The position numbers and the translations under genes are program-made. Positions 43,731 to 52,983 of a DNA stretch of 64,000 bases are shown piece after piece. The notes beneath the pieces are model-generated. The model was not told the origin of the DNA. It searched no databases and saw only the letters and a program-made list of their open reading frames with translations. This DNA comes from Enterobacter sp. RHBSTW-00175. Lineage in GTDB: Bacteria; Pseudomonadota; Gammaproteobacteria; Enterobacterales; Enterobacteriaceae. Each line of letters begins with the position of its first letter. The first letter of the stretch is position 1. Where the stretch lies: the NCBI RefSeq assembly GCF_013927005.1, contig NZ_CP055930.1, positions 2,914,001 through 2,978,000 on the forward strand, given 5' to 3'.

Positions 43731-45440
43731 TTAATGTGTCAGGGTTGCCGTAGTGTCCGCGGTGTGTTTGGCCGGGGCGGCGACAGGGAGATAGTGGAGT
43801 TCGGCGCTTTTCGCCCATTGTTGGTAGCGCTGATAAAGTTGTTCAAAGCGTTGAGCCTGCTGGGCGCGCGGTTGAAGTGTGTTTTCGACGGCGCTGGCCA
43901 TATGTTGCTGGGCAGTCGGGATATCGGCGTGAACCCCTGCGGCCACGGCGGCGAAAATCGCAGCGCCGAGGGCACAGCACTGATCGGACGCCACAATTTG
44001 CAGCGGACGGTTTAAGACATCACAGCAGGCCTGCATGATCACCGGGTTTTTACGGGCAATACCGCCCAGCGCCATCACGTTGTTAACGTCGATACCTTGC
44101 TCGGTGAAACATTCCATAATGGCGCGCGCACCGAAAGCGGTTGCCGCAATCAGGCCGCCAAACAGAGCAGGGGCATCGGTGGCCAGGTTGAGATCGGTAA
44201 TCACCCCTTTCAGGCGCTGGTTGGCAAACGGCGTACGGCGGCCGTTAAACCAGTCGAGCACCACCGGAAGGTGATCAAGGGACGGATTTTTCGCCCAGGC
44301 GTCGGTGAGTTGTGGCAGCAGTTGCTTTTTGCTTTCGGCAATCTGTGCTTTCAGTTCCGGGTGTGCGGCAGCCAGTTGATCCAGTGGCCAGCCGAGCACG
44401 CGACCAAACCAGGCGTAGATATCTCCAAATGCAGACTGACCGGCCTCCAGGCCGATGAAATCAGGCACTACGCTGCCGTCAACCTGGCCGCAGATGCCTT
44501 TCACTGCGCGATCGCCTACGCTGGCTTTATCCGCAGTCAGGATATCGCAGGTCGATGTGCCGATGACTTTCACCAGTGTGTTCGGTTGCGCACCTGCACC
44601 CACGGCGCCCATATGGCAGTCAAATGCGCCGCCGGAAATTGCCACGTTTTGCGGCAGACCCAGGCGCTTCGCCCACTCTTCACTGAGGGTGCCCACCGGG
44701 ATATCGGCGGTATAGGTGTCGGTAAACAACGGGTATTTCAGGTTCTGGTTGATGACCGGATCGAGTTCATCAAAGAACGCCGCTGGCGGCAGGCCACCCC
44801 AGCTTTCGTGCCACAGTGATTTATGCCCGGCGCTACAGCGGCCACGGCGAATATCCTGCGGGCGTGTTGTGCCAGACAGAAGGGCAGGAACCCAATCACA
44901 CAGCTCAATCCATGACACTGCAGCCTGTGCGACAGCACGGTCAGCACGCGTCACGTGCAAAATCTTCGCCCAGAACCATTCGCTCGAATAAATTCCGCCG
45001 ATATAGCGCGAGTAGTCGGTTTTACCTGACTGATGGCACAGACGGGTGATGGCTTCAGCTTCTTCGACGGCGGTATGGTCTTTCCACAGCACGAACATGG
45101 CGTTCGGGTTGTCGGCGAACTCAGGACGCAGCGCCAGTACGCGGCCTTCAGCATCCACTGGCGCAGGCGTTGAGCCGGTGCTGTCGACGCCAATACCGAC
45201 GATTTGCGCCCGCTGGGCGTCGTTCAGTTCGGCCAGCACGGTTTTGATCGCCGCTTCCATTGATTCGATGTAGTCACGGGGATGGTGACGGAACTGGTTG
45301 TTTGGCGCATCGCAGTAGCGCCCCTCTTGCCAGCGCGGGTACCACTCAACGCTGGTTGCTATTTCCTGGCCGGTCGTACAGTCCACTGCCAGTGCGCGAA
45401 CCGAGTCGCTGCCAAAATCGAGGCCAATCGCAATTGCCAT
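43731..45440 (-). CDS. araB: Ribulokinase
   Basis: A 569-residue FGGY-family kinase that phosphorylates L-ribulose to L-ribulose-5-phosphate. The N-terminal ATPase-fold motif is [17 protein letters not shown] (about 4-20). The catalytic Asp lies in [14 protein letters not shown] near residues 270-283, and the C-terminal half has [15 protein letters not shown]. It is three residues longer than in E. coli, ending in TATLTH. It is the first gene of the arabinose operon downstream of the AraC sites. Confidence 0.98.
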   Translation of the reverse strand: MAIAIGLDFGSDSVRALAVDCTTGQEIATSVEWYPRWQEGRYCDAPNNQFRHHPRDYIESMEAAIKTVLAELNDAQRAQIVGIGVDSTGSTPAPVDAEGRVLALRPEFADNPNAMFVLWKDHTAVEEAEAITRLCHQSGKTDYSRYIGGIYSSEWFWAKILHVTRADRAVAQAAVSWIELCDWVPALLSGTTRPQDIRRGRCSAGHKSLWHESWGGLPPAAFFDELDPVINQNLKYPLFTDTYTADIPVGTLSEEWAKRLGLPQNVAISGGAFDCHMGAVGAGAQPNTLVKVIGTSTCDILTADKASVGDRAVKGICGQVDGSVVPDFIGLEAGQSAFGDIYAWFGRVLGWPLDQLAAAHPELKAQIAESKKQLLPQLTDAWAKNPSLDHLPVVLDWFNGRRTPFANQRLKGVITDLNLATDAPALFGGLIAATAFGARAIMECFTEQGIDVNNVMALGGIARKNPVIMQACCDVLNRPLQIVASDQCCALGAAIFAAVAAGVHADIPTAQQHMASAVENTLQPRAQQAQRFEQLYQRYQQWAKSAELHYLPVAAPAKHTADTTATLTH

Positions 45441-45499
45441 GGTGTTGCTCCATCAAAAAACAGGTATGAAAGAACATTAGAGATTGAGGGGAAAAATCG

Positions 45500-45516
45500 T
45501 CAGGCAGGATCCGCTA
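45500..45516 (-). promoter_or_regulatory. AraC half-site araI2
   Basis: Read toward araB the site is TAGCGGATCCTGCCTGA, one base different from E. coli araI2. It overlaps the araBAD -35 region, and arabinose-bound AraC occupies it to recruit RNA polymerase. Confidence 0.9.
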
Positions 45517-45520
45517 ATCT

Positions 45521-45537
45521 TATGGACTAAATTGCTG
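45521..45537 (-). promoter_or_regulatory. AraC half-site araI1
   Basis: Read toward araB the site is CAGCAATTTAGTCCATA, matching the AraC pattern TAGC-N7-TCCATA. Four bases separate it from I2. Confidence 0.9.
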
Positions 45538-45547
45538 TTGCGATTGA

Positions 45548-45569
45548 AAGTGTGACGCCGTGCAAATAT
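45548..45569. promoter_or_regulatory. CRP site of the ara region
   Basis: TGTGA-cgccgt-GCAAA (45551-45566) matches the asymmetric CRP site of the E. coli ara region. CRP helps open the AraC loop and activates both araC and araBAD. Confidence 0.85.
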
Positions 45570-45573
45570 TCAA

Positions 45574-45612
45574 TGTGGACATTTCTGCCGCACTTATAGA
45601 CACTTTTGTTAC
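45574..45612 (+). promoter_or_regulatory. araO1 operator over the araC promoter
   Basis: TGTGGACATTTCTGCCG and the adjacent TATAGACACTTTTGTTAC closely match araO1L and araO1R of E. coli. AraC bound here represses araC. Confidence 0.8.
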
Positions 45613-45731
45613 TGCTTATCCGCACGTGACGACGGAAAAATCAGGGGCAAAAGCTGAAATTGGGCGGACGTAAAAGAAGTGTGATGCTTTTTGGATCTTT
45701 TCACGGGCCGTTTTTATACTGCTTTTATCGA

Positions 45732-45748
45732 TATGGACAATTGGTTTC
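45732..45748 (-). promoter_or_regulatory. AraC half-site araO2
   Basis: TATGGACAATTGGTTTC (reverse: GAAACCAATTGTCCATA) is identical to the core of E. coli araO2. It lies in the araC leader, exactly 211 bases from I1, and is the distal anchor of the repression loop. Confidence 0.9.
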
Positions 45749-45776
45749 CTTAAAGACCGTTGGGAGTACTGAATCT

Positions 45777-46622
45777 ATGGCCGAAACGCAAAGCGACCCC
45801 TTACTGCCGGGCTACTCGTTTAACGCCCATCTGGTAGCGGGACTGACCCCTATCGAGGCCGAGGGTTATCTCGATTTTTACGTTGACCGACCGCTGGGGA
45901 TGAAAGGATTTATTTTGAACCTCACCGTGCGGGGGGAAGGGGTGATTAAAAATAACGATCAGCAGTTTATCTGCCGCCCTGGCGATATGCTGTTGTTCCC
46001 GCCGGGGGAGATCCACCACTACGGACGTCACCCTGATGCGAAAGAGTGGTATCACCAGTGGGTTTACTTCCGCCCGCGGGCGTACTGGCAGGAGTGGCTC
46101 TCATGGCCTGCCATTTTTGCCCATACCGGTTTCTATCGCCCGGATGATGTCCATCAGTCCTTATTCCGGGAACTGTTTGCGCAGATTATTGATGCGGGGC
46201 AGGCCGGAGGGCGCTACGCCGAACTCCTGGCCATTAACCTGCTGGAACAGGTGCTGTTACGACGCATGGAAGCGATTAATGAATCGCTTAACCCGCCACT
46301 TGATAATCGCGTACGCGATGCCTGTCAGTACATCAGCGATCACCTTGCAGACAGCCAGTTTGATATTGCCAGCGTTGCTCAACACGTGTGCCTGTCGCCG
46401 TCCCGATTATCACACCTGTTCCGCCAGCAGCTTGGGGTGAGCGTGCTGAGCTGGCGCGAAGATCAACGTATCAGTCAGGCTAAACTGTTGCTCAGTACAA
46501 CCCGGATGCCTATTGCCACCGTAGGGCGCAATGTGGGCTTTGAAGATCAGCTCTATTTCTCGCGCGTCTTTAAAAAATGTACCGGGGCAAGCCCGAGTGA
46601 ATTCCGTGCCGGATGTGAATGA
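45777..46622 (+). CDS. araC: Arabinose operon regulator AraC
   Basis: A 281-residue regulator that represses by looping and activates araBAD with L-arabinose. The N-terminal cupin dimerisation and sugar-binding domain (about 10-165) has [20 protein letters not shown] and [13 protein letters not shown]. The C-terminal AraC-type DNA-binding domain has two helix-turn-helix units ([20 protein letters not shown] and [20 protein letters not shown]). Translation from ATG 45777 gives MAETQSDP, like MAEAQNDP of K-12; the frame is open upstream through the O2 site. The tail ends at EFRAGCE, 11 residues shorter than K-12, as in Salmonella. Confidence 0.97.
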   Translation: MAETQSDPLLPGYSFNAHLVAGLTPIEAEGYLDFYVDRPLGMKGFILNLTVRGEGVIKNNDQQFICRPGDMLLFPPGEIHHYGRHPDAKEWYHQWVYFRPRAYWQEWLSWPAIFAHTGFYRPDDVHQSLFRELFAQIIDAGQAGGRYAELLAINLLEQVLLRRMEAINESLNPPLDNRVRDACQYISDHLADSQFDIASVAQHVCLSPSRLSHLFRQQLGVSVLSWREDQRISQAKLLLSTTRMPIATVGRNVGFEDQLYFSRVFKKCTGASPSEFRAGCE

Positions 46623-46750
46623 AACGTAAAATAAGATAAACGTTCAGGTGAAGTTTGATGACTGCCAGTAAACTATTCAGACAATTGTTGTCTTGACGTG
46701 GTGAGGGGCTCTTTGCAAAATCCCTGCTTCGTTTTCTGACCGGAATAGTT

Positions 46751-47518
46751 ATGCAGGCATTGCTGGAACATTTTATTACCCAGTCCGTTATGTATTCGCT
46801 CATCGCCGTTGCGCTGGTGGCGTTCCTGGAATCGCTGGCGCTTGTCGGGCTGATTTTACCTGGCACCGTTATGATGGCGGGGCTTGGTGCGTTAATCGGT
46901 AGCGGTGAGGTCAACTTCTGGCAGGCATGGCTGGCCGGGATTGTGGGGTGTTTGCTCGGGGACTGGATCTCTTTCTGGCTGGGCTGGCGCTTTAAGAAGC
47001 CGCTGCATCGCTGGTCGTTCATGAAAAAGAATAAAGCGCTGCTGGATAAGACCGAGCACGCGCTGCATCAGCACAGTATGTTCACCATCCTGGTCGGGCG
47101 TTTTGTCGGGCCAACCCGTCCGATAGTGCCTATGGTGGCCGGGATGCTGGATCTGCCCGTGACCAAATTCGTGGTGCCGAATATTATCGGCTGCGTGTTC
47201 TGGCCGCCGTTTTACTTCCTGCCGGGGATCCTGGCCGGCGCGGCGATTGATATTCCTGCTGATATGCAAAGCGGGCAATTCAAATGGCTGTTGCTGGCAA
47301 CGGCGCTGCTGCTGTGGCTGGCGGTCTGGCTGTGCTGGCGCCTGTGGCGCAGTGGTAAAGCGGGTGTGGATCGTTTGACGCACTACCTTCCTCGCCAGCG
47401 GTTAATCTGGCTGTCTCCCCTGATGCTCGGCATTGCGGTTGTGGCGCTGGTCGCACTGATTCGCCATCCGCTGATGCCGGTTTATGCAGAGATACTGCTG
47501 AAAGTGGTGAGCCGCTAA
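46751..47518 (+). CDS. yabI: DedA-family inner membrane protein YabI
   Basis: A 255-residue polytopic inner-membrane protein of the DedA/VTT family. It has about five or six hydrophobic segments and the conserved ESLALVGLILPG, GDWISFWLGWRF and VGRFVGPTRPIVPMVAGM motifs (Glu, Asp, Arg essential in family members). DedA proteins are needed for membrane homeostasis and are linked to undecaprenyl phosphate or phospholipid translocation. The role of this member is not known. E. coli YabI has 254 residues. A REP element follows directly. Confidence 0.96.
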   Translation: MQALLEHFITQSVMYSLIAVALVAFLESLALVGLILPGTVMMAGLGALIGSGEVNFWQAWLAGIVGCLLGDWISFWLGWRFKKPLHRWSFMKKNKALLDKTEHALHQHSMFTILVGRFVGPTRPIVPMVAGMLDLPVTKFVVPNIIGCVFWPPFYFLPGILAGAAIDIPADMQSGQFKWLLLATALLLWLAVWLCWRLWRSGKAGVDRLTHYLPRQRLIWLSPLMLGIAVVALVALIRHPLMPVYAEILLKVVSR

Positions 47519-47519
47519 C

Positions 47520-47551
47520 TGCCGGGCGGCACTGCGTTTGCCCGGCCTACG
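47520..47551. repeat. REP element between yabI and thiQ
   Basis: GCCGGGCGGC (47521-47530) and GCCCGGCCTAC (47540-47550) form the REP palindrome also seen after lspA. It lies between convergent yabI and thiQ, and its CTA (47547-47549) is the reverse complement of the thiQ stop codon. Confidence 0.85.
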
Positions 47552-48245
47552 GTTTTATTCCCAGTAGTTCAGAAGCGGTGACTTTTCCGTTTACCAGGGC
47601 TTCTGTTTCGCCATCCCACATAATACGTCCCTCCGCGATCACCACCGATCGCGGCGCAATGCGCGCGGCATCTTCGATGCTGTGAGAAACCATCAGCATG
47701 GTTAGCTGCTGGTGTTTGCAGACGTCCTGCACCAGGGTGAGCATCTCCTGACGCAGCGCCGGGTCGAGTGCCGAAAACGGTTCATCAAGCAGCAACACCG
47801 GCTGTTCGCGTACCAGGCAACGGGCGAGGGCAACGCGCTGGCGCTGGCCGCCAGACAGCTCGCCCGGCAACCTGTCGATAAATGCTGTTAAGCCCATCTG
47901 CACGGCAATGGTGTCCAGCTTCTGGCGCTGTGCAGCGTTGAGTTTCAGCCCTGGATTCATCCCCAGCGCGATGTTTTGCCACACCGTCAGATGGGTAAAC
48001 AGGTTGTTTTCCTGAAACAGCATCGACACCGGGCGTCGTGCCGGCGGCGTGTAGGTATGATCCTGACCTTCAATGAGAATCGACCCGCTTGCCGGTTGCA
48101 GAAAACCGGCAACCAGATTAAGCAACGTGCTCTTTCCGGCTCCGCTTGGGCCAAGAACGGCAATCATCTCACCCTGACGCGCGGAAAGGGTGAAGCGCAT
48201 TGGCAGATGCTGGTAAAGCCAGGTGACATCAATCAGTTTTAACAT
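47547..48245 (-). CDS. thiQ: Thiamine/TPP ABC transporter ATP-binding subunit ThiQ
   Basis: A 232-residue ABC ATPase that powers uptake of thiamine, TMP and TPP. Walker A is [10 protein letters not shown] (about 32-41), the ABC signature [14 protein letters not shown] (about 129-142) and Walker [14 protein letters not shown]. The ATG at 48245 gives [18 protein letters not shown], as in E. coli, and overlaps thiP by 17 bases; an upstream in-frame ATG inside thiP was rejected. The stop codon is supplied by the adjacent REP element. Confidence 0.97.
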   Translation of the reverse strand: MLKLIDVTWLYQHLPMRFTLSARQGEMIAVLGPSGAGKSTLLNLVAGFLQPASGSILIEGQDHTYTPPARRPVSMLFQENNLFTHLTVWQNIALGMNPGLKLNAAQRQKLDTIAVQMGLTAFIDRLPGELSGGQRQRVALARCLVREQPVLLLDEPFSALDPALRQEMLTLVQDVCKHQQLTMLMVSHSIEDAARIAPRSVVIAEGRIMWDGETEALVNGKVTASELLGIKP

Positions 48246-49839
48246 CTCGCCCCGGGAGTTTTTCGATAACGGTAAATAAGGCAAAGCACAGCAGCAGAAG
48301 TAACAGTGCCGTCACGGCGCCATCCTGACTGCGATATGAGCCAATTTGCTGATACAGCCAGAACGGTAGCGTGCGGAAATCATCATTACCAAATAACGCC
48401 ACAACGCCAAAATCACCAATCGACAATACGCTGGCGAAGGCTAATGCCTGCGCCAGCGGACGCTTCAGTGCGCGGAGTTCTACAACCTTCAGACGCTGCC
48501 AGCCCTGCATTCCCAGTGACTGACACAACAAACTGTAGCGACTGTTGATATCGCGCATGGGGTTTTCCAGCACTTTGAGTGCGTAGGGGATAGCCATCAG
48601 CGCGTTGGTGAAAATCACAATGCCGTCTGCGCTTGCGGGCAGGCCAACGGTGGTGTTGAAGAGTAAAAAGAAACCTGTAGCCAGCACAATACCGGGCATC
48701 GCCAGAATCAGCATACCGGTCAGTTCCAGGGCTTGTCCGGCTTTACGGGCCTGGCGGGCATAAAGCTCGCGGCTACTCCAGAGCAACATCATGGTCAGGA
48801 TAACGCACAGCAGCCCTGCCGCCAGCGCTATTCGTAATGAGGTAAAGGTCACCTGCCAGAGCACGGGCTGTCGTAATACGGACAGGATATTCAGGTTCAG
48901 GCCATCCACCACCACCGCCAGAAGCGGCGGCAGCAGAAGTAAGAGCGCCAGAGCAATGAGTGCGAAATCGGTGAGGCGGCTGTGCAGGCTATCCTGCGGG
49001 TCGCGCCAGCCTGAAATCTGATTCGCCCCAGGCGGGATGGCTTTACTCAGACGCTGGCTCAGTAATACCAGCACCAGGCAGCAGAGCATCTGTACGATCG
49101 CCAGTAGCGCTGCGCGCCCCGGATCGTAGTCGTAGCTCAGGGCCTGATAGATAGCCAGCTCAATCGTTGTGGCCTGCGGGCCACCGCCAAGCGAGAGCAC
49201 GGTTGCGAAGCTGGCAAAACAGAGCATAAAGATCAGGGCGGCGACCGGTGGAATTTGCCGACGCAGCCAGGGCCATTCGACGAAACGGAAGAACGACCAT
49301 CCGCGCATATCCAGCTGGGCAGCAAGCTGACGCTGTTCGCCGGGGATGTTCTCCAGCGCCTGTAAAAAGAGCCGCGTGGCCATCGGCATGTTGAAAAAAA
49401 TGTGCGCCAGCAGAATGCCTTTCAGCCCATAAGGGGAGAAGGTCCACTCCAGGCCAAGCAGGGTAAAGAGCGAGGCCAGCCAGCCCTGACGGCCATAGAC
49501 GCTGAGAATACCGAAAACGGCAACCAGCACGGGCAGGATCAGCGTCATGGCGCACAGGCGCAGCAATGCCTGTCTGCCAGGAAATCGTCTTCGGTAAAGT
49601 GCTCGCGCCAGAAAAATGGCAGGAATAACCGACAGCAGCGCCGAGAGAAACGCCTGCCAGAAAGAGAAACGAATGACGTGCCAGAGATAGCTATCGTGCC
49701 AGAGAGAGAGCAGATCGCTCTCTGGCGCGTTTAACCATAACGCAAGAAATGCCCCCAGACTTACCGCAACCATCAGGATGGCGGCGAGCAGTCCGGGGAG
49801 TAACCAGCCTGCAATTAACGGCTGACGGCGCGTTGCCAT
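48229..49839 (-). CDS. thiP: Thiamine/TPP ABC transporter permease ThiP
   Basis: A 536-residue inner-membrane permease made of two fused binding-protein-dependent transport domains, each with about six membrane segments. EAA-like loops are at [20 protein letters not shown] and [20 protein letters not shown], where ThiQ docks. Length equals E. coli. It overlaps thiB by 25 bases at its start and thiQ by 17 at its end, so the three are translationally coupled. Confidence 0.97.
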   Translation of the reverse strand: MATRRQPLIAGWLLPGLLAAILMVAVSLGAFLALWLNAPESDLLSLWHDSYLWHVIRFSFWQAFLSALLSVIPAIFLARALYRRRFPGRQALLRLCAMTLILPVLVAVFGILSVYGRQGWLASLFTLLGLEWTFSPYGLKGILLAHIFFNMPMATRLFLQALENIPGEQRQLAAQLDMRGWSFFRFVEWPWLRRQIPPVAALIFMLCFASFATVLSLGGGPQATTIELAIYQALSYDYDPGRAALLAIVQMLCCLVLVLLSQRLSKAIPPGANQISGWRDPQDSLHSRLTDFALIALALLLLLPPLLAVVVDGLNLNILSVLRQPVLWQVTFTSLRIALAAGLLCVILTMMLLWSSRELYARQARKAGQALELTGMLILAMPGIVLATGFFLLFNTTVGLPASADGIVIFTNALMAIPYALKVLENPMRDINSRYSLLCQSLGMQGWQRLKVVELRALKRPLAQALAFASVLSIGDFGVVALFGNDDFRTLPFWLYQQIGSYRSQDGAVTALLLLLLCFALFTVIEKLPGRDVKTD

Positions 49840-50798
49840 TCACTTACCCATGCTGCGCGCTGTGCAGCAACCTGCTGCGGCGTAAACTCCAGTGAGGTTT
49901 GCGGTTTAGAAAGCTGATCAAAGCCTGCCGGCAGCGCAACGCTGGTGACCGGATACATCCAGTTGCCCGTCGGGATAGCATTCTGGAACGCAGGAGAAAC
50001 CATAAATTTCAGGAACTTCTCTGCCAGCTCCGGCTGCTTGCTGGCGGCGGTACGTGCAGCCACTTCAACCTGCAAGTAGTGGCCTTCTGCAAAGTTTGCA
50101 GCCGCGTAGTTGTCTTTCTTCTCGGCAATAATGTGGTAAGCCGGAGAAGTGGTGTAGCTCAGCACCAGGTCGCTTTCCCCTTTCAGGAACAGACCATAGG
50201 CTTCACTCCAGCCCTTCGTGACGGTGACGGTTTTCGCAGCCAGCTTCTGCCAGGCTTCCGGCGCTTTATCGCCATAGACTTTTTGCATCCACAGCAGCAG
50301 GCCAAGACCCGGGGTACTGGTACGTGGGTCTTCGTAAATCACGCGCCATTTCTGATCGCTTTCAACCAGCTCTTTCAGGCTTTTTGGCGGGTTCTTCAGC
50401 TTGTTTTTGTCATAAACAAAGGCAAAGTAGCCGTAATCAAAGGGAACGAAGATGTCGTTTTTCCAGCCGCCAGGCACGCTGACGGCTTCGGTTGACACGC
50501 CGCTTTTGGCAAACAGCTTAGTTTGTGTGGCAGCGTCCAGCAGGTTGTTATCAAGGCCAAGCACCACGTCGGCTTTGCTGTTTTTCCCTTCCATGCGCAG
50601 ACGGTTAAGCAGCGAAACGCCATCTTCCAGCGCGACAAATTTCAGCTCGCAGTTACAGTCGGCTTCAAAGGCTTTTTTTACCACCGGGCCCGGGCCCCAG
50701 TCGGCCGAGAAAGAGTCGTAGGTGTAGACCGTCAGAACAGGCTTAGCAGCAGCAGGCAGTGCAATCAGCACCAGCAGAGGAAGAACTTTTTTTAACAC
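49815..50798 (-). CDS. thiB: Periplasmic thiamine/TPP-binding protein ThiB (TbpA)
   Basis: A 327-residue periplasmic solute-binding protein for thiamine and its phosphates. The signal peptide is VLKKVLPLLVLIALPAAA-KPVL. The mature part begins LTVYTYDSFSADWGPGPVV and has the Cys pair DCNCE. The start is GTG at 50798, as in E. coli, with GAGGTG nine bases upstream. In-frame starts further upstream lie in the riboswitch leader and would break the signal peptide. It is the first gene of thiBPQ. Confidence 0.96.
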   Translation of the reverse strand: MLKKVLPLLVLIALPAAAKPVLTVYTYDSFSADWGPGPVVKKAFEADCNCELKFVALEDGVSLLNRLRMEGKNSKADVVLGLDNNLLDAATQTKLFAKSGVSTEAVSVPGGWKNDIFVPFDYGYFAFVYDKNKLKNPPKSLKELVESDQKWRVIYEDPRTSTPGLGLLLWMQKVYGDKAPEAWQKLAAKTVTVTKGWSEAYGLFLKGESDLVLSYTTSPAYHIIAEKKDNYAAANFAEGHYLQVEVAARTAASKQPELAEKFLKFMVSPAFQNAIPTGNWMYPVTSVALPAGFDQLSKPQTSLEFTPQQVAAQRAAWVSEWQRAVSR

Positions 50799-50835
50799 TT
50801 TGCACCTCATAGTTGAGTGGCAAAGGATTTTGAGC

Positions 50836-50928
50836 GACAGCCTCAAATCCCTTCGCCGGCGTTATCCGGATCAGGTTCGACGGGTATTATCTCAGCGCAC
50901 ATCAGTGATGCAGCACCCCGTTGAGAAC
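50836..50928 (-). promoter_or_regulatory. TPP riboswitch (Thi element) of thiBPQ
   Basis: On the reverse strand the leader has CTGAGAT, ACCC, GAACCTGATC, a TAACGCCGGCGAAGGGA segment and a closing P1 helix CTCAA/TTTGAG (50921-50925 with 50842-50847). These are the conserved parts of the TPP aptamer. TPP binding should shut off thiB. The downstream sequence can form a hairpin over the thiB start (see findings). Confidence 0.92.
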
Positions 50929-50966
50929 GGCGGTATTGTAATGATTTGGTGAATATTGCGAAAGTG

Positions 50967-52622
50967 TTATGGCTCAGGCGGTGCAAACCAGGCCGATTTA
51001 AAGTCAAACCAGCCCAGTGTGTTCATGCGTAAGCCGCGCATACTGCGTTGCCCCTGAATCATCAGCCAGTGGTGGATCAACGGCACAATGGCCTGCTGAG
51101 CCAGTAATTGCTGGCACCACGAAGCCAGATTCATCTCGCCTGCGCGCCACTGGGCGGCGTCTTGCTGCCAGTCCCGGTCGATACAGTGCTGGATCAACGG
51201 CACCTCGTACAGGTGTGAAAAGAGCGAGAAATCGAGCGGCAGGGTGAAGTTAGCACTGTTCAGCCAGATGTCACTCACCACATCGCCGCGGTGCCACTCG
51301 TCATAATCAACTTCCTGGATCTCCAGCGTCACCCCAACGGCTGCCAGCAGTTTCGCCATGATTCTGGCAATAAAGCGGTGCTCTACGTGTTCGCGGTAGA
51401 AGGTCAGGGTGATGGACTCTAGCCCTGCGGGTTTTTCGCATGGCACCGGACGCGCGTGGTGCCAGCGTGGCAGCAGCCCATACGCCGGGAACCAGTAGGT
51501 CTGATACTGTTCTTCCGCGTGGTAAATCAGGTTAGATGGGGCGAGTACATAGCTTATCCACTTACGAACCTCCTGATTTGCGCCGCGATGGGTGCGGCTG
51601 TCAAACAGCAGATAGTAGCAGCCCTCTTCAAGACGGCTTTCGACCGCTTTCTCACCTGTGGTGGGGCCCTCGAGCGTCAGGCCAACGCTCAGCTCTTCGC
51701 TGATATCCGGCAATACCCAGACGTTCACTTCGTCGATCAGCGCCCGGTAGCCAAAATAGTCATCAAAAGCGCGGATCTTAAGCTGGTTATTATTGTTGCG
51801 TGAAACGGCGTAAGGCCCGGTGCCAATCGGCTGGCTGGCAAAATTATTCAGGGAACTCCATTCGCCGGGCAAGATCATCGACGGCACATAGCCCAGAAGC
51901 CAGGGGAGCCATTTGTCTGGCTGCGACAGCTCAATATCCAGCGTCCAGGCGGTCGGCGAATGGATGTGGATGATGTGTGAGTAGAGCGGAAGCTTACGGG
52001 CGCGATCCAGCGAAGCGATAACATCGGCCATTTCCAGCTCACGTCCGTGGTGGAAATGAATACCGGGGCGTAAAAAAAATCGCCAGTGGAGAGGGGAAAG
52101 TTGCTGCCAGTGGTGAGCGATATCCGCTTCCAGTTCCCCGTTTTCCTCATTTATGCGCGTCAGGCCGCTGAAGATTTGTCGCGCCATATGGGTTTCTGAA
52201 CGCCGTAACGCCGTGCCGGGTAACAGATTTTTCATTGGACGATAGTAGAGCACCCGCAGAATATGCCGCCCCTGGCGAAAGCTCCGCCCGAGATGTGAAA
52301 CCAGCATCTGACGTACGGCAGCCTTATCGCCCACCAGTTGCACCAGCTGATCGATCCGGTCCTGCTCCAGCAGGTCTTCTGCGCGCTGCTGTTGCAGCGC
52401 AAGGCCGGTGTAGAGGAAGCTCAGGCGTGAACGTTTGCCACGTCCGGCCTCTGCTTCCCAGTTCAGCCAGCCCTGTTGCTGCATGGTGTTGAGCAGGGTA
52501 CGCATATGACGGCGAGAGCAGTTCAGTAGATCGGCCAGCTCATTTAGCGTGGTGTCCTGGGATTGCCCCTCGCAGCATTGCCAGAGGCGGATAAATTGTT
52601 GTTGCAGACGACCAGAAGGCAT
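50967..52622 (-). CDS. sgrR: Transcriptional regulator SgrR
   Basis: A 551-residue activator of the small RNA SgrS during sugar-phosphate stress. The N-terminal winged helix-turn-helix (about 1-110, [20 protein letters not shown]) is fused to a family 5 solute-binding-like domain, presumed to sense the accumulating sugar phosphate. Length equals E. coli. It is divergent from sgrS with only 67 bases between them, where it binds to activate sgrS and repress itself. Confidence 0.97.
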   Translation of the reverse strand: MPSGRLQQQFIRLWQCCEGQSQDTTLNELADLLNCSRRHMRTLLNTMQQQGWLNWEAEAGRGKRSRLSFLYTGLALQQQRAEDLLEQDRIDQLVQLVGDKAAVRQMLVSHLGRSFRQGRHILRVLYYRPMKNLLPGTALRRSETHMARQIFSGLTRINEENGELEADIAHHWQQLSPLHWRFFLRPGIHFHHGRELEMADVIASLDRARKLPLYSHIIHIHSPTAWTLDIELSQPDKWLPWLLGYVPSMILPGEWSSLNNFASQPIGTGPYAVSRNNNNQLKIRAFDDYFGYRALIDEVNVWVLPDISEELSVGLTLEGPTTGEKAVESRLEEGCYYLLFDSRTHRGANQEVRKWISYVLAPSNLIYHAEEQYQTYWFPAYGLLPRWHHARPVPCEKPAGLESITLTFYREHVEHRFIARIMAKLLAAVGVTLEIQEVDYDEWHRGDVVSDIWLNSANFTLPLDFSLFSHLYEVPLIQHCIDRDWQQDAAQWRAGEMNLASWCQQLLAQQAIVPLIHHWLMIQGQRSMRGLRMNTLGWFDFKSAWFAPPEP

Positions 52623-52689
52623 AAAAGGGGAACTCCTGACAAAAAATCAGCAATTTATTTATCCCTATATTAAGCCAATAATTCCTCCC

Positions 52690-52936
52690 GATGAAGCGAG
52701 GAGGTAAATTATGAAGAGGTCTACCGCACGTCAGTTTTATCAGCAGTACTTTTCAGCGACAAAGGGAGTGTCCTGGCTGGCCCGCCAGTGTGCAGAGCAA
52801 CGGCTGAAAATTTTGGAAGAATTGATGCAGTGGGATGTTACGAAATCGACCTCTTCTCGCTAACTCGCCTCGATCATGTGTGACTGAGTATTGGTGCTAA
52901 TCACCCGCCAGCAAAATGTTTTTGCTGGCTTTTTTC
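52690..52936 (+). ncRNA. sgrS: Small RNA SgrS
   Basis: A dual-function regulatory RNA of about 247 nt. The 5' end GATGAAGCGAGG matches E. coli SgrS. The mRNA-pairing segment at 52876-52896 (core TGTGACTGAGTATTGG) is identical to the E. coli region that blocks ptsG translation with Hfq. The terminator is GCCAGCAAAA-TGT-TTTTGCTGGC followed by six Ts (52907-52935). The 5' part encodes SgrT. An AATAAT -10-like box lies at 52677-52682. Confidence 0.95.
52711..52863 (+). CDS. sgrT: SgrT, inhibitor of the PtsG glucose transporter
   Basis: A 50-residue peptide encoded in the 5' part of SgrS; it is too short for a default ORF cut-off. It blocks EIICB-Glc activity directly, complementing the base-pairing function of SgrS. 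RQFYQQYFSAT matches the N-terminus of K-12 SgrT (RQFYQHYFTAT), and LEELMQWD matches its C-terminal LEGLMQWD. Seven extra N-terminal residues (MKRSTA plus shift) and a Ser-rich tail make it longer than the 43-residue K-12 form. GGAGG lies eight bases before the ATG, a strong ribosome site. Confidence 0.9.
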   Translation: MKRSTARQFYQQYFSATKGVSWLARQCAEQRLKILEELMQWDVTKSTSSR

Positions 52937-52983
52937 GTTTACTATTTCACCCAATTTCAAACTGCTTTCACAAGGATTTGCGT

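Larger units (their letters stand above)
45441..45776. promoter_or_regulatory. araBAD/araC control region
   Basis: This 336-base divergent region holds, from left to right, I2, I1, the CRP site, O1 and O2, all recognisable by comparison with the E. coli ara region. The DNA between O1 and O2 is largely unlike K-12. The arrangement supports DNA looping by AraC without arabinose and activation through I1-I2 with arabinose. Confidence 0.9.

Noticed and set aside
52891..52983. N-terminal extension of setA into the SgrS terminator
   Set aside because: The segment is the 3' end of SgrS including its terminator; the ATG at 52984 gives the conserved start.
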